Origin: UBA668 sp963720695
GTDB lineage: Bacteria > Actinomycetota > Acidimicrobiia > Acidimicrobiales > Ilumatobacteraceae
Direction: 5' to 3'
Length of the DNA stretch: 64,000 nt
NCBI GenBank assembly: GCA_963720695.1
Contig: CAVRGG010000004.1
Location: forward strand, 1,054,001-1,118,000
Shown: positions 17,019 to 27,346 of the stretch, in pieces
Position numbering within the stretch: position 1 is the first letter of the stretch
How the letters are laid out: each line of letters starts with the position of its first letter
Position numbers and translations under genes: made by a program
Notes under the pieces: model-generated
The model's input: only the letters and a program-made list of their open reading frames with translations
Told to the model about the DNA's origin: nothing
Databases searched by the model: none

Positions 17019-17594
17019 ATGAGCACTCCCCCCGTTGCCCATCCCATCGCCGCGCGCCATCGCCGCACCGCCGCGTTCGTCCTCGTCGGACTTCTCGCGC
17101 TCACGGCATGCAGCAGCAACGTCGGCAACGCCTCGCCGACCACCGACTCGCCCACCACGGATGCGGTCGCCACCACGTCGACGACGCTGCCGTCGACCAC
17201 CACGTCGACCACGACCACCACCACGTTGCCGCCGACCACGACCACGGAGCCCATCGTCACGACTCCTGGCATCGTGCGGGTCGCCAACGCATCGGGGATC
17301 AACGGCGCCGCCGGCGTGCTCAGCGACGAACTGGCAGCCGTGGGCTTCGACACCCGCAAAGCCACCAACGCGGCCGGCATCTACGAGAACCTCGATGCCA
17401 GCCTGATCTTCGTCATCCCGGGCAGCGAGGCGGTCGCCCAGTCGATCAGCCGCCTGATGGGTGACATCGAGGTTCGACCGATGACGACACCCGCCTGGAT
17501 CACCGGCGGGACCGAAGGCCTTGGCGACGCGACAGTGCTCGTGATGCTCGGCCACGACCGGGCCGGCACTCCGCTGGCGGCCATCCGCGGGTGA
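17019..17594 (+). CDS. LytR C-terminal-domain lipoprotein
   Basis: 191 residues. A signal with lipobox LTAC (cysteine near residue 32) is followed by a long Thr/Pro linker (about 40-80) and a LytR_C domain beginning IVRVANASGINGAAG, which is the typical 'VxNGSGxxGAA' opening. Found alone or after LytR-CpsA-Psr ligases, the domain is exported and associated with cell-wall polymer attachment; its exact role is unknown. GGAGGGG lies 3-9 nt before ATG 17019, which decides the start over an earlier in-frame ATG at 16962. Confidence 0.8.
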   Translation: MSTPPVAHPIAARHRRTAAFVLVGLLALTACSSNVGNASPTTDSPTTDAVATTSTTLPSTTTSTTTTTTLPPTTTTEPIVTTPGIVRVANASGINGAAGVLSDELAAVGFDTRKATNAAGIYENLDASLIFVIPGSEAVAQSISRLMGDIEVRPMTTPAWITGGTEGLGDATVLVMLGHDRAGTPLAAIRG

Positions 17595-17616
17595 CGGCGT
17601 CGAAAGCGGGCCAGTG

Positions 17617-18480
17617 ATGGCTCGATCCTCGTGGACCTCCAATCGGCGTGTCGTCATCGCCCGTCGGCGGTGGCCGGCCGTCAACGCGCTCGTCCATGCG
17701 ATGGATCGATTCCGGGTGCATCGAACCGGGCGCAACAGCGCGCTCGTGGCCCACTACGGCTTCCTCTCGGTGTTCCCGCTGATGCTCGTGTTCACCACCG
17801 TCCTCGGTTTCGTGCTGCAGAACAACCAGACGTTGCGCGACGAGATCATCGACTCCGCGATCAGTCGCATCCCCATCATCGGTCCGCAAGTGGCCGCCGA
17901 CCCGACGACCCTGCAGGGCAGTGTGCCCGTCCTCGTCATCGGTCTGCTCGCCGCGTTGTGGGCGGGATTGAAGGCGTTCAACGTCTTGCAGTTGGCGCTC
18001 GACGACGTCGCCGAAGTGCCCTGGGAGGCGCGACCGAACCTGGTGCGCGTGCGGGTCCAGTCACTGTGGGGCATCCTCATCATCGGCGGCAGCCAGATCG
18101 GTGCAGCGATCCTCACGAGCTTCGCCGGCGTCTCGGGCGTGGCCACGTTGAACCGCGTTCTGTTCGCCGCAGGCGCGGTCGCGCTCAACGGATCGGTGCT
18201 GGCGGCGACGTACCACTTCCTGTGCTCGCGCCGCCCCGGATGGAGATCCGTGCTGCCCGGCGCCGTGGTCGGCGGCGTCGCGTTCTCGGTGCTGCAGATC
18301 CTCGGAACGACGCTGGTCGCACGAGCGATCGTGCGAGCCACACCGATCTACGGGACGTTCGCCTCGGTGATCGGCTTGCTCACCTGGCTGAGCCTGCACT
18401 CGATGATCGCCCTGATGGGCGCCGAGCTGAACGGGGTGCTCCCGATCAGCGAGGTCGAGGTGCCTCCGGCTCCGACGTGA
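17617..18480 (+). CDS. YihY/UPF0761-family inner-membrane protein
   Basis: 287 residues, about six membrane helices, with the family's HYGFLSVFPLMLVF segment in helix 1 and GTFASVIGLLTWLSLHSMIALMG near the end. Once named ribonuclease BN, the family is now seen as membrane proteins of unknown transport role. ATG 17617 is preferred to the adjacent GTG at 17614. Follows the LytR_C gene by 22 nt. A second, frameshifted member occurs at 49.4-50.4 kb. Confidence 0.85.
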   Translation: MARSSWTSNRRVVIARRRWPAVNALVHAMDRFRVHRTGRNSALVAHYGFLSVFPLMLVFTTVLGFVLQNNQTLRDEIIDSAISRIPIIGPQVAADPTTLQGSVPVLVIGLLAALWAGLKAFNVLQLALDDVAEVPWEARPNLVRVRVQSLWGILIIGGSQIGAAILTSFAGVSGVATLNRVLFAAGAVALNGSVLAATYHFLCSRRPGWRSVLPGAVVGGVAFSVLQILGTTLVARAIVRATPIYGTFASVIGLLTWLSLHSMIALMGAELNGVLPISEVEVPPAPT

Positions 18481-18489
18481 CCGACGCCG

Positions 18490-18984
18490 TCAGGCGACGA
18501 CCTGTTCGAGCCGCTCGAGGGTCTTGGTCATCGCGTCGACCGTCCGCGACCGCAGCGGGCGGACCGCGGGCTTGAAGACCTCCTGGCGGATGTCCCAGGT
18601 CTCGCGCACGAGGGTGCCGCCATCCTGGGGCACGAGCTCGTAGCGCCAGATGCGCCCGCCGACGAACCACTTCATGAACGAGATCGACGGTCGTGGCTGC
18701 CAGGCGATGAGTCGGTTCTCCTCGAACTCCACCACGGTGTTGACCATGGAGTAGGACAACCCGGCTTTCATCGACATCCCGAACGTGGAGCCCAGCTCGA
18801 GGTGTTGCGGCGCTGCGTCCTGGGTGCCCTTGACGGTGCCCGAGCCATCGATCTCCTGATGCCGTCCCGGGTCGGCGAGGATCGCAAAGATCTTCTCGGC
18901 AGATGCGGGGATGAACCGCTCGACGGTCGCCACATCCCTCGACGAGGAGGCGGATTCGGGCGTGGACTCGGGAGCAGGGGGCAC
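18490..18984 (-). CDS. SRPBCC-family (polyketide cyclase-like) protein
   Basis: 164 residues with the START/SRPBCC plan: an opening strand (VERFIPASAEKIFAILADP), a central strand ending RLIAWQPRP and a long C-terminal helix (RSRTVDAMTKTLERLEQVV). The fold binds hydrophobic ligands; members include polyketide cyclases and stress proteins, and the ligand here is unknown. GTG 18984 has GAAGG 5 nt upstream. Convergent with the YihY gene with only 9 bp between stops. Confidence 0.75.
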   Translation of the reverse strand: MPPAPESTPESASSSRDVATVERFIPASAEKIFAILADPGRHQEIDGSGTVKGTQDAAPQHLELGSTFGMSMKAGLSYSMVNTVVEFEENRLIAWQPRPSISFMKWFVGGRIWRYELVPQDGGTLVRETWDIRQEVFKPAVRPLRSRTVDAMTKTLERLEQVVA

Positions 18985-19062
18985 GGCGCCTTCAACAGGT
19001 CGTGACCAGCGGACATTCCCCGGACCATCAAGAAATCGGCAGGATCAGCCGATACTGAGGTG

Positions 19063-21333
19063 ATGGTCCGAGTCCCGCGTCGCCTCCTTTCGCTGTGCCT
19101 GGCCACGGTGATGGTCGCCGGGACCGCCCCCGCTGCCCTGCCGGCGGGACCGGTGCAGGCGGCGGATCCGGCATGGACGCTGCCCACGGTGCCGCCGAAG
19201 TGCACATCGGCCCAGACCACCAGCGGCGACGTCGCCGGGTGCGTGATCACACTCGGACCCGGCCTACCCGAGACCCGCGGTTGGCCGACGCCGCCGTTCC
19301 CCGATCCCGAGAACCCGACCGTGGTGCCGTGGGTCGATCTCGCGCTCGGTGCCTCGGGCACGGCTGTGTCCGAGGTGCAGTCCGCGCTCGTCGCGGCGGG
19401 CGCTGCCATCTCGGTCGACGGACAGTTCGGACCGCAGACCCAGGCAGCGGTGATCTCCTATCAGAGCGCACACTCGCTGACCGCGTCGGGTGTGGTGGAC
19501 ACCCCCACCGCTGCCTCGCTCGGTGTCCAGAAGACGACGGGCGGCACGTTCCCTCCCACCGGCTGGAAGTGGCTCGGTTGGGGCTACAACGCCAGTCCGG
19601 CCCTCGCCGGCTGGGAAGCCCAGTTGACCTCGAACGCGCACCAGATCGGGTCGATGCGACCCGGCAGCCTGCGGGCGTTCGCCGACGCACTCCCGCTCTT
19701 CGAGGGCTTCTACGCCGAGATCCAGTCGAAGGGCTACACGATCACCGACGGCGGCACCTACGTGTTCCGTTGCACGTCGAGCACCCGCAAGGACTGCGCC
19801 GGGTTGACCCGCGCCGCACTCTCGAACCACGCCTACGGGCTCGCCAGTGACATCAACGTCGCCAAGAACCCCCAGAAGACGTACTACGGCATCAACGGCG
19901 CCAGCGCCTGCCAGACCCCGGTGGTCACCGACCTCCCGCGCTGGGTGGTCCAGACGGCCGAGAAGTGGGGGCTGTACTGGGGCGGCTACGGCTGGAGCAG
20001 CGGCTGCAGCTCACCGTCGCAGGTGAAGACCTCGGTGACCCGTGACGCGATGCACTTCGAGTTCGACGGCACCGTCGACCAGGCCCGTGCGATCCTCCGC
20101 CACAACGTCGGACCGGGCGCGTGCATCCAGGTCGTCGACGAGAACGGCGTGCAGACCGAACGGTGCATGGTGCGCACCGACACACCCGGCGCGAACACCC
20201 GGATCGCGATCGACACCCAAGCACCCGCGGGCGCGACGGCGGCGCTCGTCAACATCGCCACCACAGGCGCGCTGCACAACGGGTACATCACCGCCGAGGA
20301 CTGCGCTGCCCGACCAGCCGGACCTCGTCAGTGGGCGAACGGCAACGTGCGCGTCGGACGCACCGGAGCGGCCACTGCGATCGTCGCGCTCGACGCGACG
20401 GGCAGGTTCTGCCTGTTCCAGTCCGCGGCGTTCCACACGGTCGTCGACGTGCAGGGGTACTTCGTGCCGTCGGCGCTCGCGCCCACGGGCAACCTCTTCA
20501 CACCGGTCACGCCGATCCGCACGCTCGACACGAAGAGCGCACCATTCTGCGCGCCGGACAGCACCTGCTTCGGTTGGGGACCGGTGCCGTCGGGGACCGA
20601 GGTCGTCAGCTCCGCTGCTTCGTCGCTCACCGCGGTCGCCAGCCTCGCCAACATCACCGTCGTCAGCCCCGCCCTTCCCGGCTACATCACCGCCGATGCG
20701 TGCGCGAACCTCGTGCCGGGTCCGCAGACTCGCAGCAACGGGAACTTCTCGGGCGGCGACGTCGCGGTCACGAACCTCGGCGTCGTCCCGTCGAGCACCA
20801 CCGAACAGGGTGTCCAGTTCTGCACGTACGCCAACCGCCAGATCGATGAACGGGTCGACGTCACCGGCTTCTTCGCATCAGCGGACCAAGGAGGCCTCGG
20901 CTACACGGCGCTCTCCCCGACCCGCCTGGTCGACACCCGCGAGTGCTGGACCGATCCGGTGAACGGAGTCCAGCGTTGCGGCGCGATCAACGGTCCCGGC
21001 GCGATCATCCGCATGCAGGCGCCCGCCGGTGCGTCGGCGGTGGTGGTCAACCTCGCCGCGGTCGACACCAAGGCGCCGGGGCTGGTGACGCCGTCGTCGT
21101 GCGCCGTGGTTGCGACAGGAGGCGTCGCCAGCCCGGCGGTCCAGGCGTTGGTGGGTGGCACCACCGCCAACATCGCCGTCGTGCCGGTCGATGCCGACGG
21201 CATGTTCTGCGTCACCTTGTCGAGCACGATGCACCTCGTCGTCGATCTGGTCGGCACGTTCTCGCCGGGCGGCGACCTGCGGTTCGTGCCGGTCAGCCCG
21301 ATGCGCCTGCACGACTCACGCCCACCGGCGTGA
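19063..21333 (+). CDS. Secreted peptidoglycan-binding VanY-type peptidase with C-terminal beta repeats
   Basis: 756 residues. Signal peptide at 1-34; peptidoglycan-binding domain 1 at about 90-153; an M15 D-Ala-D-Ala carboxypeptidase domain with zinc motif SNHAYGLASDI (254-264) and HFEF (331-334). The remaining 400 residues hold three copies of a beta-rich module found in secreted actinobacterial proteins, each with a VVNL/ALVNIA strand, a GYITA-like turn with a cysteine, and a DVxGYF ending; RLVDTR-type linkers precede the third. It probably trims stem peptides while staying on the cell surface. GATACT lies 6 nt before ATG 19063. The 3' end overlaps the converging GH3 gene by about 40 bp. 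Confidence 0.85.
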   Translation: MVRVPRRLLSLCLATVMVAGTAPAALPAGPVQAADPAWTLPTVPPKCTSAQTTSGDVAGCVITLGPGLPETRGWPTPPFPDPENPTVVPWVDLALGASGTAVSEVQSALVAAGAAISVDGQFGPQTQAAVISYQSAHSLTASGVVDTPTAASLGVQKTTGGTFPPTGWKWLGWGYNASPALAGWEAQLTSNAHQIGSMRPGSLRAFADALPLFEGFYAEIQSKGYTITDGGTYVFRCTSSTRKDCAGLTRAALSNHAYGLASDINVAKNPQKTYYGINGASACQTPVVTDLPRWVVQTAEKWGLYWGGYGWSSGCSSPSQVKTSVTRDAMHFEFDGTVDQARAILRHNVGPGACIQVVDENGVQTERCMVRTDTPGANTRIAIDTQAPAGATAALVNIATTGALHNGYITAEDCAARPAGPRQWANGNVRVGRTGAATAIVALDATGRFCLFQSAAFHTVVDVQGYFVPSALAPTGNLFTPVTPIRTLDTKSAPFCAPDSTCFGWGPVPSGTEVVSSAASSLTAVASLANITVVSPALPGYITADACANLVPGPQTRSNGNFSGGDVAVTNLGVVPSSTTEQGVQFCTYANRQIDERVDVTGFFASADQGGLGYTALSPTRLVDTRECWTDPVNGVQRCGAINGPGAIIRMQAPAGASAVVVNLAAVDTKAPGLVTPSSCAVVATGGVASPAVQALVGGTTANIAVVPVDADGMFCVTLSSTMHLVVDLVGTFSPGGDLRFVPVSPMRLHDSRPPA

Positions 21334-23688
21334 GGTCGGCCGACGACCAGCCCAGCACGATCCGGTAGTCGCCCGGATCGATGACCCACCCGTGCGAGGT
21401 GGGATCCCATCGGCTGAACGCCCGTGGCGGGAGCTCGATCGTCGCGGACGCAGCGTCACCCGCCGCGGCGCTGACCTTCGCGAAGCCTTGGAGCGTGCGC
21501 ACCGGCCTCGCGGTACGGACGTCGACGGGCTCGACGTAGCACTGCACCACCGTCGTGCCCTCGCGGGTACCCGTGTTGGTGACCGAGGCGGTCGACCGTC
21601 ACGCCACTGCTCTGGCGTGCCCGTGACCGACGAGTCGCCCCAGGCCCACGTGGTGTACCCGAGCCCGTGTCCGAACGGGAACGCCGGAGCGATGTGCTGC
21701 GCGTCGTACCACCGGTGGCCGATCAGCAGGCCCTCGCCGTACATCGCCTTGCCGTGTTCGCCGGGGTAGTAGGGAAAGGCGGGCGTGTCGCTGAGCCGCT
21801 TGGGGATCGTGATCGGCAGCCGTCCCCCGGGCTCGGCGACGCCGAGCAGGATGTCGGCGAGCGCCTCGCCGAACTCCTCGCCGGGGAACCACACCTGCAG
21901 GACCGCCGCCACGTCGTCGAGCCAGGGCATCGACACCGGGGAGCCGGCGTTGACGACCACGACCGTGCGCGGGTTGACCGCGGCGACGCGGCGGACGAGC
22001 TCGTCCTGGTCGCCGGGAAGCTCCATGCCGGTGCGGTCCTCGCCCTCGGTCTCCCAGTCGGCGTTGGTCCCGACGATCACCACCGCAGTCTCTGCCGCAG
22101 CCGCCGCGTCGACCGCGCGAGCGATTGCATCGTCCGCCACGGGGGCTTCGGCGCCGACCACGAGCCCGCGCAGTTGCGCACGCTCGGCGACGTCCACGGA
22201 CACCTCGACGTGCCGGCTGACGCCGGCCTCGCAGGTCAGGGTGGCCCGGATCTCCTGGCTCCCGAGGCCGAAGAACGCGCCGCCCACCTGTGGTGTCGAG
22301 AGGTCGACCACGATCTCGCCGTCGACACGCAGCACGGAGGACCCCACCGCGGTGAGGCTGACGGTCCATTCGCCGTCGACGTGCGGGGTGAACGTGCCAC
22401 TGATGTCGGCGCCGAACGAGGCGAGGTCGATGTTCTCCGCGGGCGGATCCATCCAGATGAAGTTGATGCGATCGACGTCGGCCTCGGCCGTCTCGCCCGC
22501 GGCGTCGTGGTAGTGGACGTGGAACTGACCGCGCATCGCCGGCAGCCGCTTCTCGATGCGGCAGCCGGGTTCGTGCACGAGGGACACGCCGCGCGCCTGG
22601 AGCGCGGCGAGCGGCATCGACGGCCGGTTCACGCGCACGCGGGCGCTGCCGCCACCTTGCACCTGGCCGCGCTCGGCGTTCGGCCCGAGCAACGCGATCG
22701 CCGAGCCCCCCGCCAGGGGCAGCAGCGCTCCGTCGTTCTTCAGCAGCACCGAACCGGCGATCGCCGCTCGACGGATGACGGCCCGTGTCGCGTCCGAGTC
22801 CTCGGTGACCTCATCGGTCCCGGTCTCGCCGACACCCGCCCAGTCGAACAACTCGAGGAGCCTTCGGACCGACTCGTCGACACGCGCCTCGGTGGTCTCG
22901 CCGCTCTTGACGGCCTGCAGCAGCGCGTCTCCCCGCTCACGGGGCGGTCCGGGCATCTCCAGGTCGAGACTCGCCTCCAACGACTCGGCCGCCGTGTGGG
23001 TCCCGAACCAGTCGCTGATCACGGCGCCGTCGAAACCCCACTCGTCACGCAGCACCGAGCGCAGCAGCTCGCGGTGTTCACTGGCGTACACGCCGTTGAT
23101 CCGGTTGTACGAGCTCATCAGCGACTTCACGTCGGCGCCGCCCTCGTCGAGCGGCTTGACGGCGAACTCGAACGGGGCGAGGTACAGCTCGCGCAGGGTG
23201 ACGTCGTCGACCTCGCTGGAGATGGTGTGTCGCTCGAACTCGGTGTCGTTGGCGACGAAGTGCTTGATGCAGCAGGCGACCTTCTGACCCTGGACTCCGC
23301 GTACGTAGCCGAGTGCGATGCGCGTGGTCAGCAGCGGATCCTCGCTCATGCATTCGAAGTTGCGACCACCGATGGGCGTCCGCTGCAGGTTGACGGTCGG
23401 AGCGAGGAGCACGTGGGCGCTCTTGGAGCGCGCCTCACGACCGATCGCGTCGCCGATCTCCTGCACCAGATCGGGGTCGAAGGACGCGCCCAGCGAGGTG
23501 GCACACGGGAACGAGGCCGACGCCGGCCCGGTCCACGACGTGCCTCGCACGCCGGCCGGCCCGTCGGAGCATCGCATCGCCGGCACACCGGGCAGTTCGA
23601 CGGTGTGCCAGTTGTCGTGGCCGGCCAGAAGGGAGACCTTCTGCTCCAGGGTCAGGGCATGCAGGACTGCGTCGACATCGATCGTCAT
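21293..23688 (-). pseudogene. Glycoside hydrolase family 3 beta-glucosidase, frameshifted
   Basis: About 800 residues once two frames are joined. From ATG 23688: GH3 N-terminal domain with nucleophile Asp in VISDWFGTH, an inserted PA14 sugar-binding domain (around residues 375-510), the C-terminal domain with DWETEGEDRTGMELPG where the acid/base Glu lies, and a closing fibronectin-III-like domain. The frame breaks between about 21590 and 21603: upstream it reads GTPEQWRDG, then the next frame resumes at TASVTNTGTREG and runs through VVQCYVEPV to a stop at 21293. Everything else is intact, so one indel, real or from sequencing, is likely. No signal peptide, so a cytoplasmic enzyme for short beta-glucosides. 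Confidence 0.85.
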
Positions 23689-23766
23689 CCCGCCAGGTTT
23701 GCAGATTCGCCGCGCTCCCACCGTGGCCGCAGCGAGATCGTCCGCCCCGACACCTGTCCGCGGCGT

Positions 23767-25140
23767 TCAGGGCGAGGGCGGCGGCACCGACCGGTCGCTC
23801 ACCCAGTTGCCGTGGAACCCGTAGGGCACGCGTTGCGGCATCAGCACTCTGGCGACCTCACCTCGGGCGAGATCCTGCGCGTCGAGGATCACCAACTCGG
23901 CGCTGTTGTTCGGCACGTCGTGCACGAAGGTGATGAGCCACCCGTCGTCCTCGGCGGTGGCATCCGGTCGGCTGACGAACACGGGCTCGCCCGCGCCACG
24001 GCCAGGGCCATAGTGGTGCTCGGTGCGCTGCCCGGTCTGCAGGTCGTACTTGAACGTCGGCCAGGTGCCGTCGTTCGACGGGCTGGCGCAGTACCCGTAC
24101 CGGTACGGCTTCGCGGTGAGCGCCCCCCGATGGCGAGGGAACTCGACCCGATCGGCGTCGATGACGGTGGTGCTGCACGAGCGGGTCGCGGGGTTCAGCA
24201 CCCATCGCTCCAGCCGGGCGAAGTTGTCGCCGAACGGTCCGAAGATGTCGCGGTCGAACATCCGGTCGTACACGCACAGGTCGATGACCACCGAGCCATC
24301 CGGTGCGTCGTACGCGTTCATCGGATGGAACGAGTAGCTGAGGGGCACGTCGATCCAGACGATGTCCGTCGCCTCGCCTTCGCGCGGGAGCAGGCCCAGA
24401 CGCGAGCCGTAGTCGGGGTTCCAGCGGAACGGGAACCTCCCGGAGAACGCGAGGTCGAAGTCGACGGTGACGGCCATGTCGTAGACGACGGCGTAGCGCT
24501 GCGTGAGCGACATGTCGTGCAGCATCGTCATGCCCGGTAGCGGGACGTCGACGGTGCGTCGCACGCGGCCGTCGGCTCCGACGACGACGTACTGCACGTG
24601 GTCCATCCACTGCGGCCACGCGTAGACCATCGCGTGCATCTCCCCCGTGTCGGCATCGACCTTGGGGTGCGCGGTGAACGCGCCGGGCAACGTGCCGAAG
24701 AAGTCGTTGCGGCCGACGGTCTCCAGCTCGTAGGTCAGCTCGACGGGACAGCCGCCTGCTTCGACCATCGCCCAGGTCGTGCCGGCGAACCCGCCCACGT
24801 TCGTGTTCGGTCCGCCACCGCTGTCGTTCCAGTTCCGCCCGGCGATGTCGGGTTGGCCGCGGTGCGCGCTGAGCGCAGAGGATCCGACGTAGCGGTTGCG
24901 GTACCACTCTGCCCTTCCGCCACGGAGGCGCACCCCGTGCACCATCCCGTCGCCGATGAACCAGTGGTGCGTCGACGCGTCGGGCGGCGCGATGGGATTC
25001 GGCCCGTTGCGCAGGTAGCGCCCCTCGAGGTCGGCAGGGATCTGCCCGATCACCTGGAGGTCGAAGGCGGTGACCTCCTCGGTCACGGGTGCGTAGTTGT
25101 CCGCCAGATAGCGGGTCGCGGTCTCGGTCGTGTCGGTCAT
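23767..25140 (-). CDS. Carotenoid cleavage oxygenase family protein
   Basis: 457 residues. The four iron-binding histidines of the seven-bladed propeller can be matched: FTAHPKVD, MLHDMSLTQRY, YSFHPMNAYD and the C-terminal YGFHGNWV. The ending and the RYLRNGPNP start are standard for this family, which cleaves double bonds in carotenoids, apocarotenoids or lignostilbenes; the substrate cannot be told. No neighbouring carotenoid genes. ATG 25140 has a GAGGGGAT site upstream, and an inverted repeat lies in its promoter region. Confidence 0.88.
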   Translation of the reverse strand: MTDTTETATRYLADNYAPVTEEVTAFDLQVIGQIPADLEGRYLRNGPNPIAPPDASTHHWFIGDGMVHGVRLRGGRAEWYRNRYVGSSALSAHRGQPDIAGRNWNDSGGGPNTNVGGFAGTTWAMVEAGGCPVELTYELETVGRNDFFGTLPGAFTAHPKVDADTGEMHAMVYAWPQWMDHVQYVVVGADGRVRRTVDVPLPGMTMLHDMSLTQRYAVVYDMAVTVDFDLAFSGRFPFRWNPDYGSRLGLLPREGEATDIVWIDVPLSYSFHPMNAYDAPDGSVVIDLCVYDRMFDRDIFGPFGDNFARLERWVLNPATRSCSTTVIDADRVEFPRHRGALTAKPYRYGYCASPSNDGTWPTFKYDLQTGQRTEHHYGPGRGAGEPVFVSRPDATAEDDGWLITFVHDVPNNSAELVILDAQDLARGEVARVLMPQRVPYGFHGNWVSDRSVPPPSP

Positions 25141-25169
25141 GGGATCCCCTCGTCGCCTGTGCCTATAAC

Positions 25170-25190
25170 ACCGTTACAGCACGGAACGGT
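25170..25190. promoter_or_regulatory. Inverted repeat upstream of carotenoid oxygenase gene
   Basis: ACCGTT and AACGGT are perfect 6-bp arms separated by 9 nt, 30-50 nt before ATG 25140, with TTATAG-like sequence next to it. Could be an operator for an unlinked regulator; none adjacent is an obvious partner. Confidence 0.4.
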
Positions 25191-25218
25191 ACACCGCTGA
25201 CCGCCAGGACGCAATCGA

Positions 25219-26577
25219 TCAGGCGTCGTCGGGCAGGGGCACGGTGAATCCGAGCACCGCACCGCCGCCGGGAGCGTTCCGAGCGAACACCGTGCCACCG
25301 TGGTTGTCGACGATGGACTTGACGATCGACAGTCCGAGCCCGGATCCCGGCTTGCTGCGCATGTCGACGGAGCGGAAGAACCGATCGAACAGGTGCGGGA
25401 TGTCGGAGTCGACGAGGCCCGGACCGTGATCGCGCACCGACACCGTGCCGTTCACGATGCCGACCTCGATGGCGCCGGTGGGGGCGAACTTGCACGCGTT
25501 GTCGACCAGGTTCTGGACGGCACGCTCCAGCGCGCTCGGGCGCCCGTCGAGCAGTGAGGCATCGGCGGTCACCACCACCTCGCGGCCGAACCTGCGCCGC
25601 GCCCGGGCGGCCGCGCGTTCGGCCACATCGGCGAGCACGACCGGTTGGACGAGCTCGTCGTCGCGCCGGTCGGTGGCGAGCTCGACGAGCTCGTTCACCA
25701 GATCCGTGAGCTCGCGTGTCTCGCTGTCGAGATCCCCGAGCACCTGATCGCGGGCCTCCGGGGTGAGGTTGTCGAACCGACGACGCAGCACCGACACGTT
25801 GGTGCGCAGGCTCGTCAACGGGGTGCGCAGTTCGTGCCCGGCGTCCTGTACCAACTGCTGCTGCTCCTGCTTGCTGCGCTGCAGTGCGTCGAGCATGCCC
25901 CGCAGGGCGCGACCGAGCTGGCCCGTTTCGTCCTTGCCGTCGACGGGAACATCGACATCCAGGCGTCCGGTGTCGGCGACCTCGCCGGCGACATCGGTGA
26001 GCCGTTCCAGTCGGCGCGTGACCTGGAGCGCGATGAGCCAGCCCAGGATCAGCGAAGCGCCGGTCACCATCAGGACTGCCAGCAGCATGCTGTGCAGGAT
26101 CCGCTGCAACGCTTGCTGGCTCTCCTTCAGCGACCTGGCGAATTGCACGGCGCCGTTGCCGGACTTCACCGTGAGCACCCGGTACGGCTCGCCGTCGACC
26201 TCGATGTCGTGGCGAGCCTGGAGGTTCGGGTCCGTCGACGCGGCCACCTCGCGGTCGAGATCACCGACGGGAAGTTCGCCCGAGTACGGCGCGAGGAGGA
26301 CCTTGCCGTTCGGATCGAGCACCTGCACCAGCACCTGCTCGAAGCTGCGGGGCCGATCGGGATGCCCGACGCCGGGCGCTCCGATGTTGTCGCCGTCGTG
26401 GTCGCTGTCACCGATCGACGGCTGGTCGCGCAGCTGCTGAGCGGCGGCGTCGAGCGAGTTCTCGACCGTCTCCTCGAGCTCGTGCTTGGTCGTCGTGTAC
26501 GACGCCACTCCGATCGCGAGCGTGGCGGCGGCGGCCAGCGCCGTCAGCGCCAGCACGATCTTGACGCGAAGGCTCAA
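25219..26577 (-). CDS. Sensor histidine kinase (MprB-like)
   Basis: 452 residues: membrane helix 1 (6-26), an extracellular sensor region, helix 2 (163-184), HAMP linker, phosphoacceptor H248 in GHELRTPLTSLRTN, N-box NLVDNACKFAP, and ATP-lid motifs DHGPGL and GSGLGLSIVK. The unusual TTG start at 26577 overlaps the response-regulator stop (TTGA) and places helix 1 at the very N-terminus; the longer open frame upstream is a shadow of that gene. Partners the regulator to form a two-component system like MprAB, which senses envelope stress; the signal here is unknown. Confidence 0.87.
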   Translation of the reverse strand: MSLRVKIVLALTALAAAATLAIGVASYTTTKHELEETVENSLDAAAQQLRDQPSIGDSDHDGDNIGAPGVGHPDRPRSFEQVLVQVLDPNGKVLLAPYSGELPVGDLDREVAASTDPNLQARHDIEVDGEPYRVLTVKSGNGAVQFARSLKESQQALQRILHSMLLAVLMVTGASLILGWLIALQVTRRLERLTDVAGEVADTGRLDVDVPVDGKDETGQLGRALRGMLDALQRSKQEQQQLVQDAGHELRTPLTSLRTNVSVLRRRFDNLTPEARDQVLGDLDSETRELTDLVNELVELATDRRDDELVQPVVLADVAERAAARARRRFGREVVVTADASLLDGRPSALERAVQNLVDNACKFAPTGAIEVGIVNGTVSVRDHGPGLVDSDIPHLFDRFFRSVDMRSKPGSGLGLSIVKSIVDNHGGTVFARNAPGGGAVLGFTVPLPDDA

Positions 26578-27263
26578 CCGACACGCACCGTGTATCCGAC
26601 TCCGCGCACGGTGTGGATGAGCTTGCTGTCGCCGGGACCTTCGAGCTTGCGCCGAAGGTAGGAGATGTAGACCGCGAGGTTCTTGGAGTCGGGGCCGAAG
26701 TCGTAGCCCCAGATGCGGTCGTAGATCGTGGAGTGCTCGAGCACGATGCCCTGGTTGCGGACCAGCAGTTCGAGCAGATCGAACTCGGTCTTGGACAGCT
26801 CGACCTCTCGCTGTCCACGCCACACCCGGCGCGAGGTGGGATCGAGGCGGAGATCCGCGATCTGCACGGGGTCGCCACCGGCGTCACCGTCGTCGAGCTT
26901 GGCTCGGCGCAACAACGCCCGCAGACGGGCGAGGAGCTCATCGAGGTCGAACGGCTTGGGAAGGTAGTCGTCGGCACCGGCGTCGAGCCCGGCGACTCGG
27001 TCGGGAGTCTCCGTACGGGCCGTCAGCATCAGCACCGGGAGCCGGTTGCGCTCGGCACGCAGGACGCGACAGACGGTGAGACCGTCGACGTTCGGCATCA
27101 TCACGTCGAGCACGGCGACGTCGGGTTGGCTGGTCTCGATCATGCTGAGTGCCGCGGCCCCGTCGGACGCCTGCACCACGTCGTACCCCTCGAGGGTGAG
27201 CGCGCGCGAGAGCGCCTCGCGAATCGCTCGATCATCGTCGGCGATCAGAATTCGTGCGCTCAT
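26574..27263 (-). CDS. OmpR-family response regulator (MprA-like)
   Basis: 229 residues. Receiver domain 1-120 with acidic pocket D10/D11, phosphoacceptor D53, T81 and K103; winged-helix DNA-binding domain about 130-229 ending VHTVRGVGYTVRVG. Sits directly before the kinase with a 4-bp overlap. The secreted protein gene at 27347-28114 lies just upstream on the same strand and may be a target or sensor partner. Confidence 0.9.
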   Translation of the reverse strand: MSARILIADDDRAIREALSRALTLEGYDVVQASDGAAALSMIETSQPDVAVLDVMMPNVDGLTVCRVLRAERNRLPVLMLTARTETPDRVAGLDAGADDYLPKPFDLDELLARLRALLRRAKLDDGDAGGDPVQIADLRLDPTSRRVWRGQREVELSKTEFDLLELLVRNQGIVLEHSTIYDRIWGYDFGPDSKNLAVYISYLRRKLEGPGDSKLIHTVRGVGYTVRVG

Positions 27264-27290
27264 GGTGATGCTGCCTTCGGATTGCGCCCC

Positions 27291-27330
27291 CGATCGGCCG
27301 GGGTGACGGGGAGGAAACCCCGACCGATCG
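27291..27330 (-). terminator. Hairpin between secreted-protein gene and two-component genes
   Basis: Arms CGATCGGCCGGGG and CCCCGACCGATCG pair at 12 of 13 positions around a 14-nt loop, 17 nt after the stop of the upstream gene. No U-tract; it could end that transcript or reduce read-through into the regulator gene. Confidence 0.4.
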
Positions 27331-27346
27331 TAGAGCGTGGTGGGTA

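Noticed and set aside
21667..24540. 957-codon plus-strand open frame
   Set aside because: Antisense to the GH3 and carotenoid oxygenase genes, low-complexity composition.
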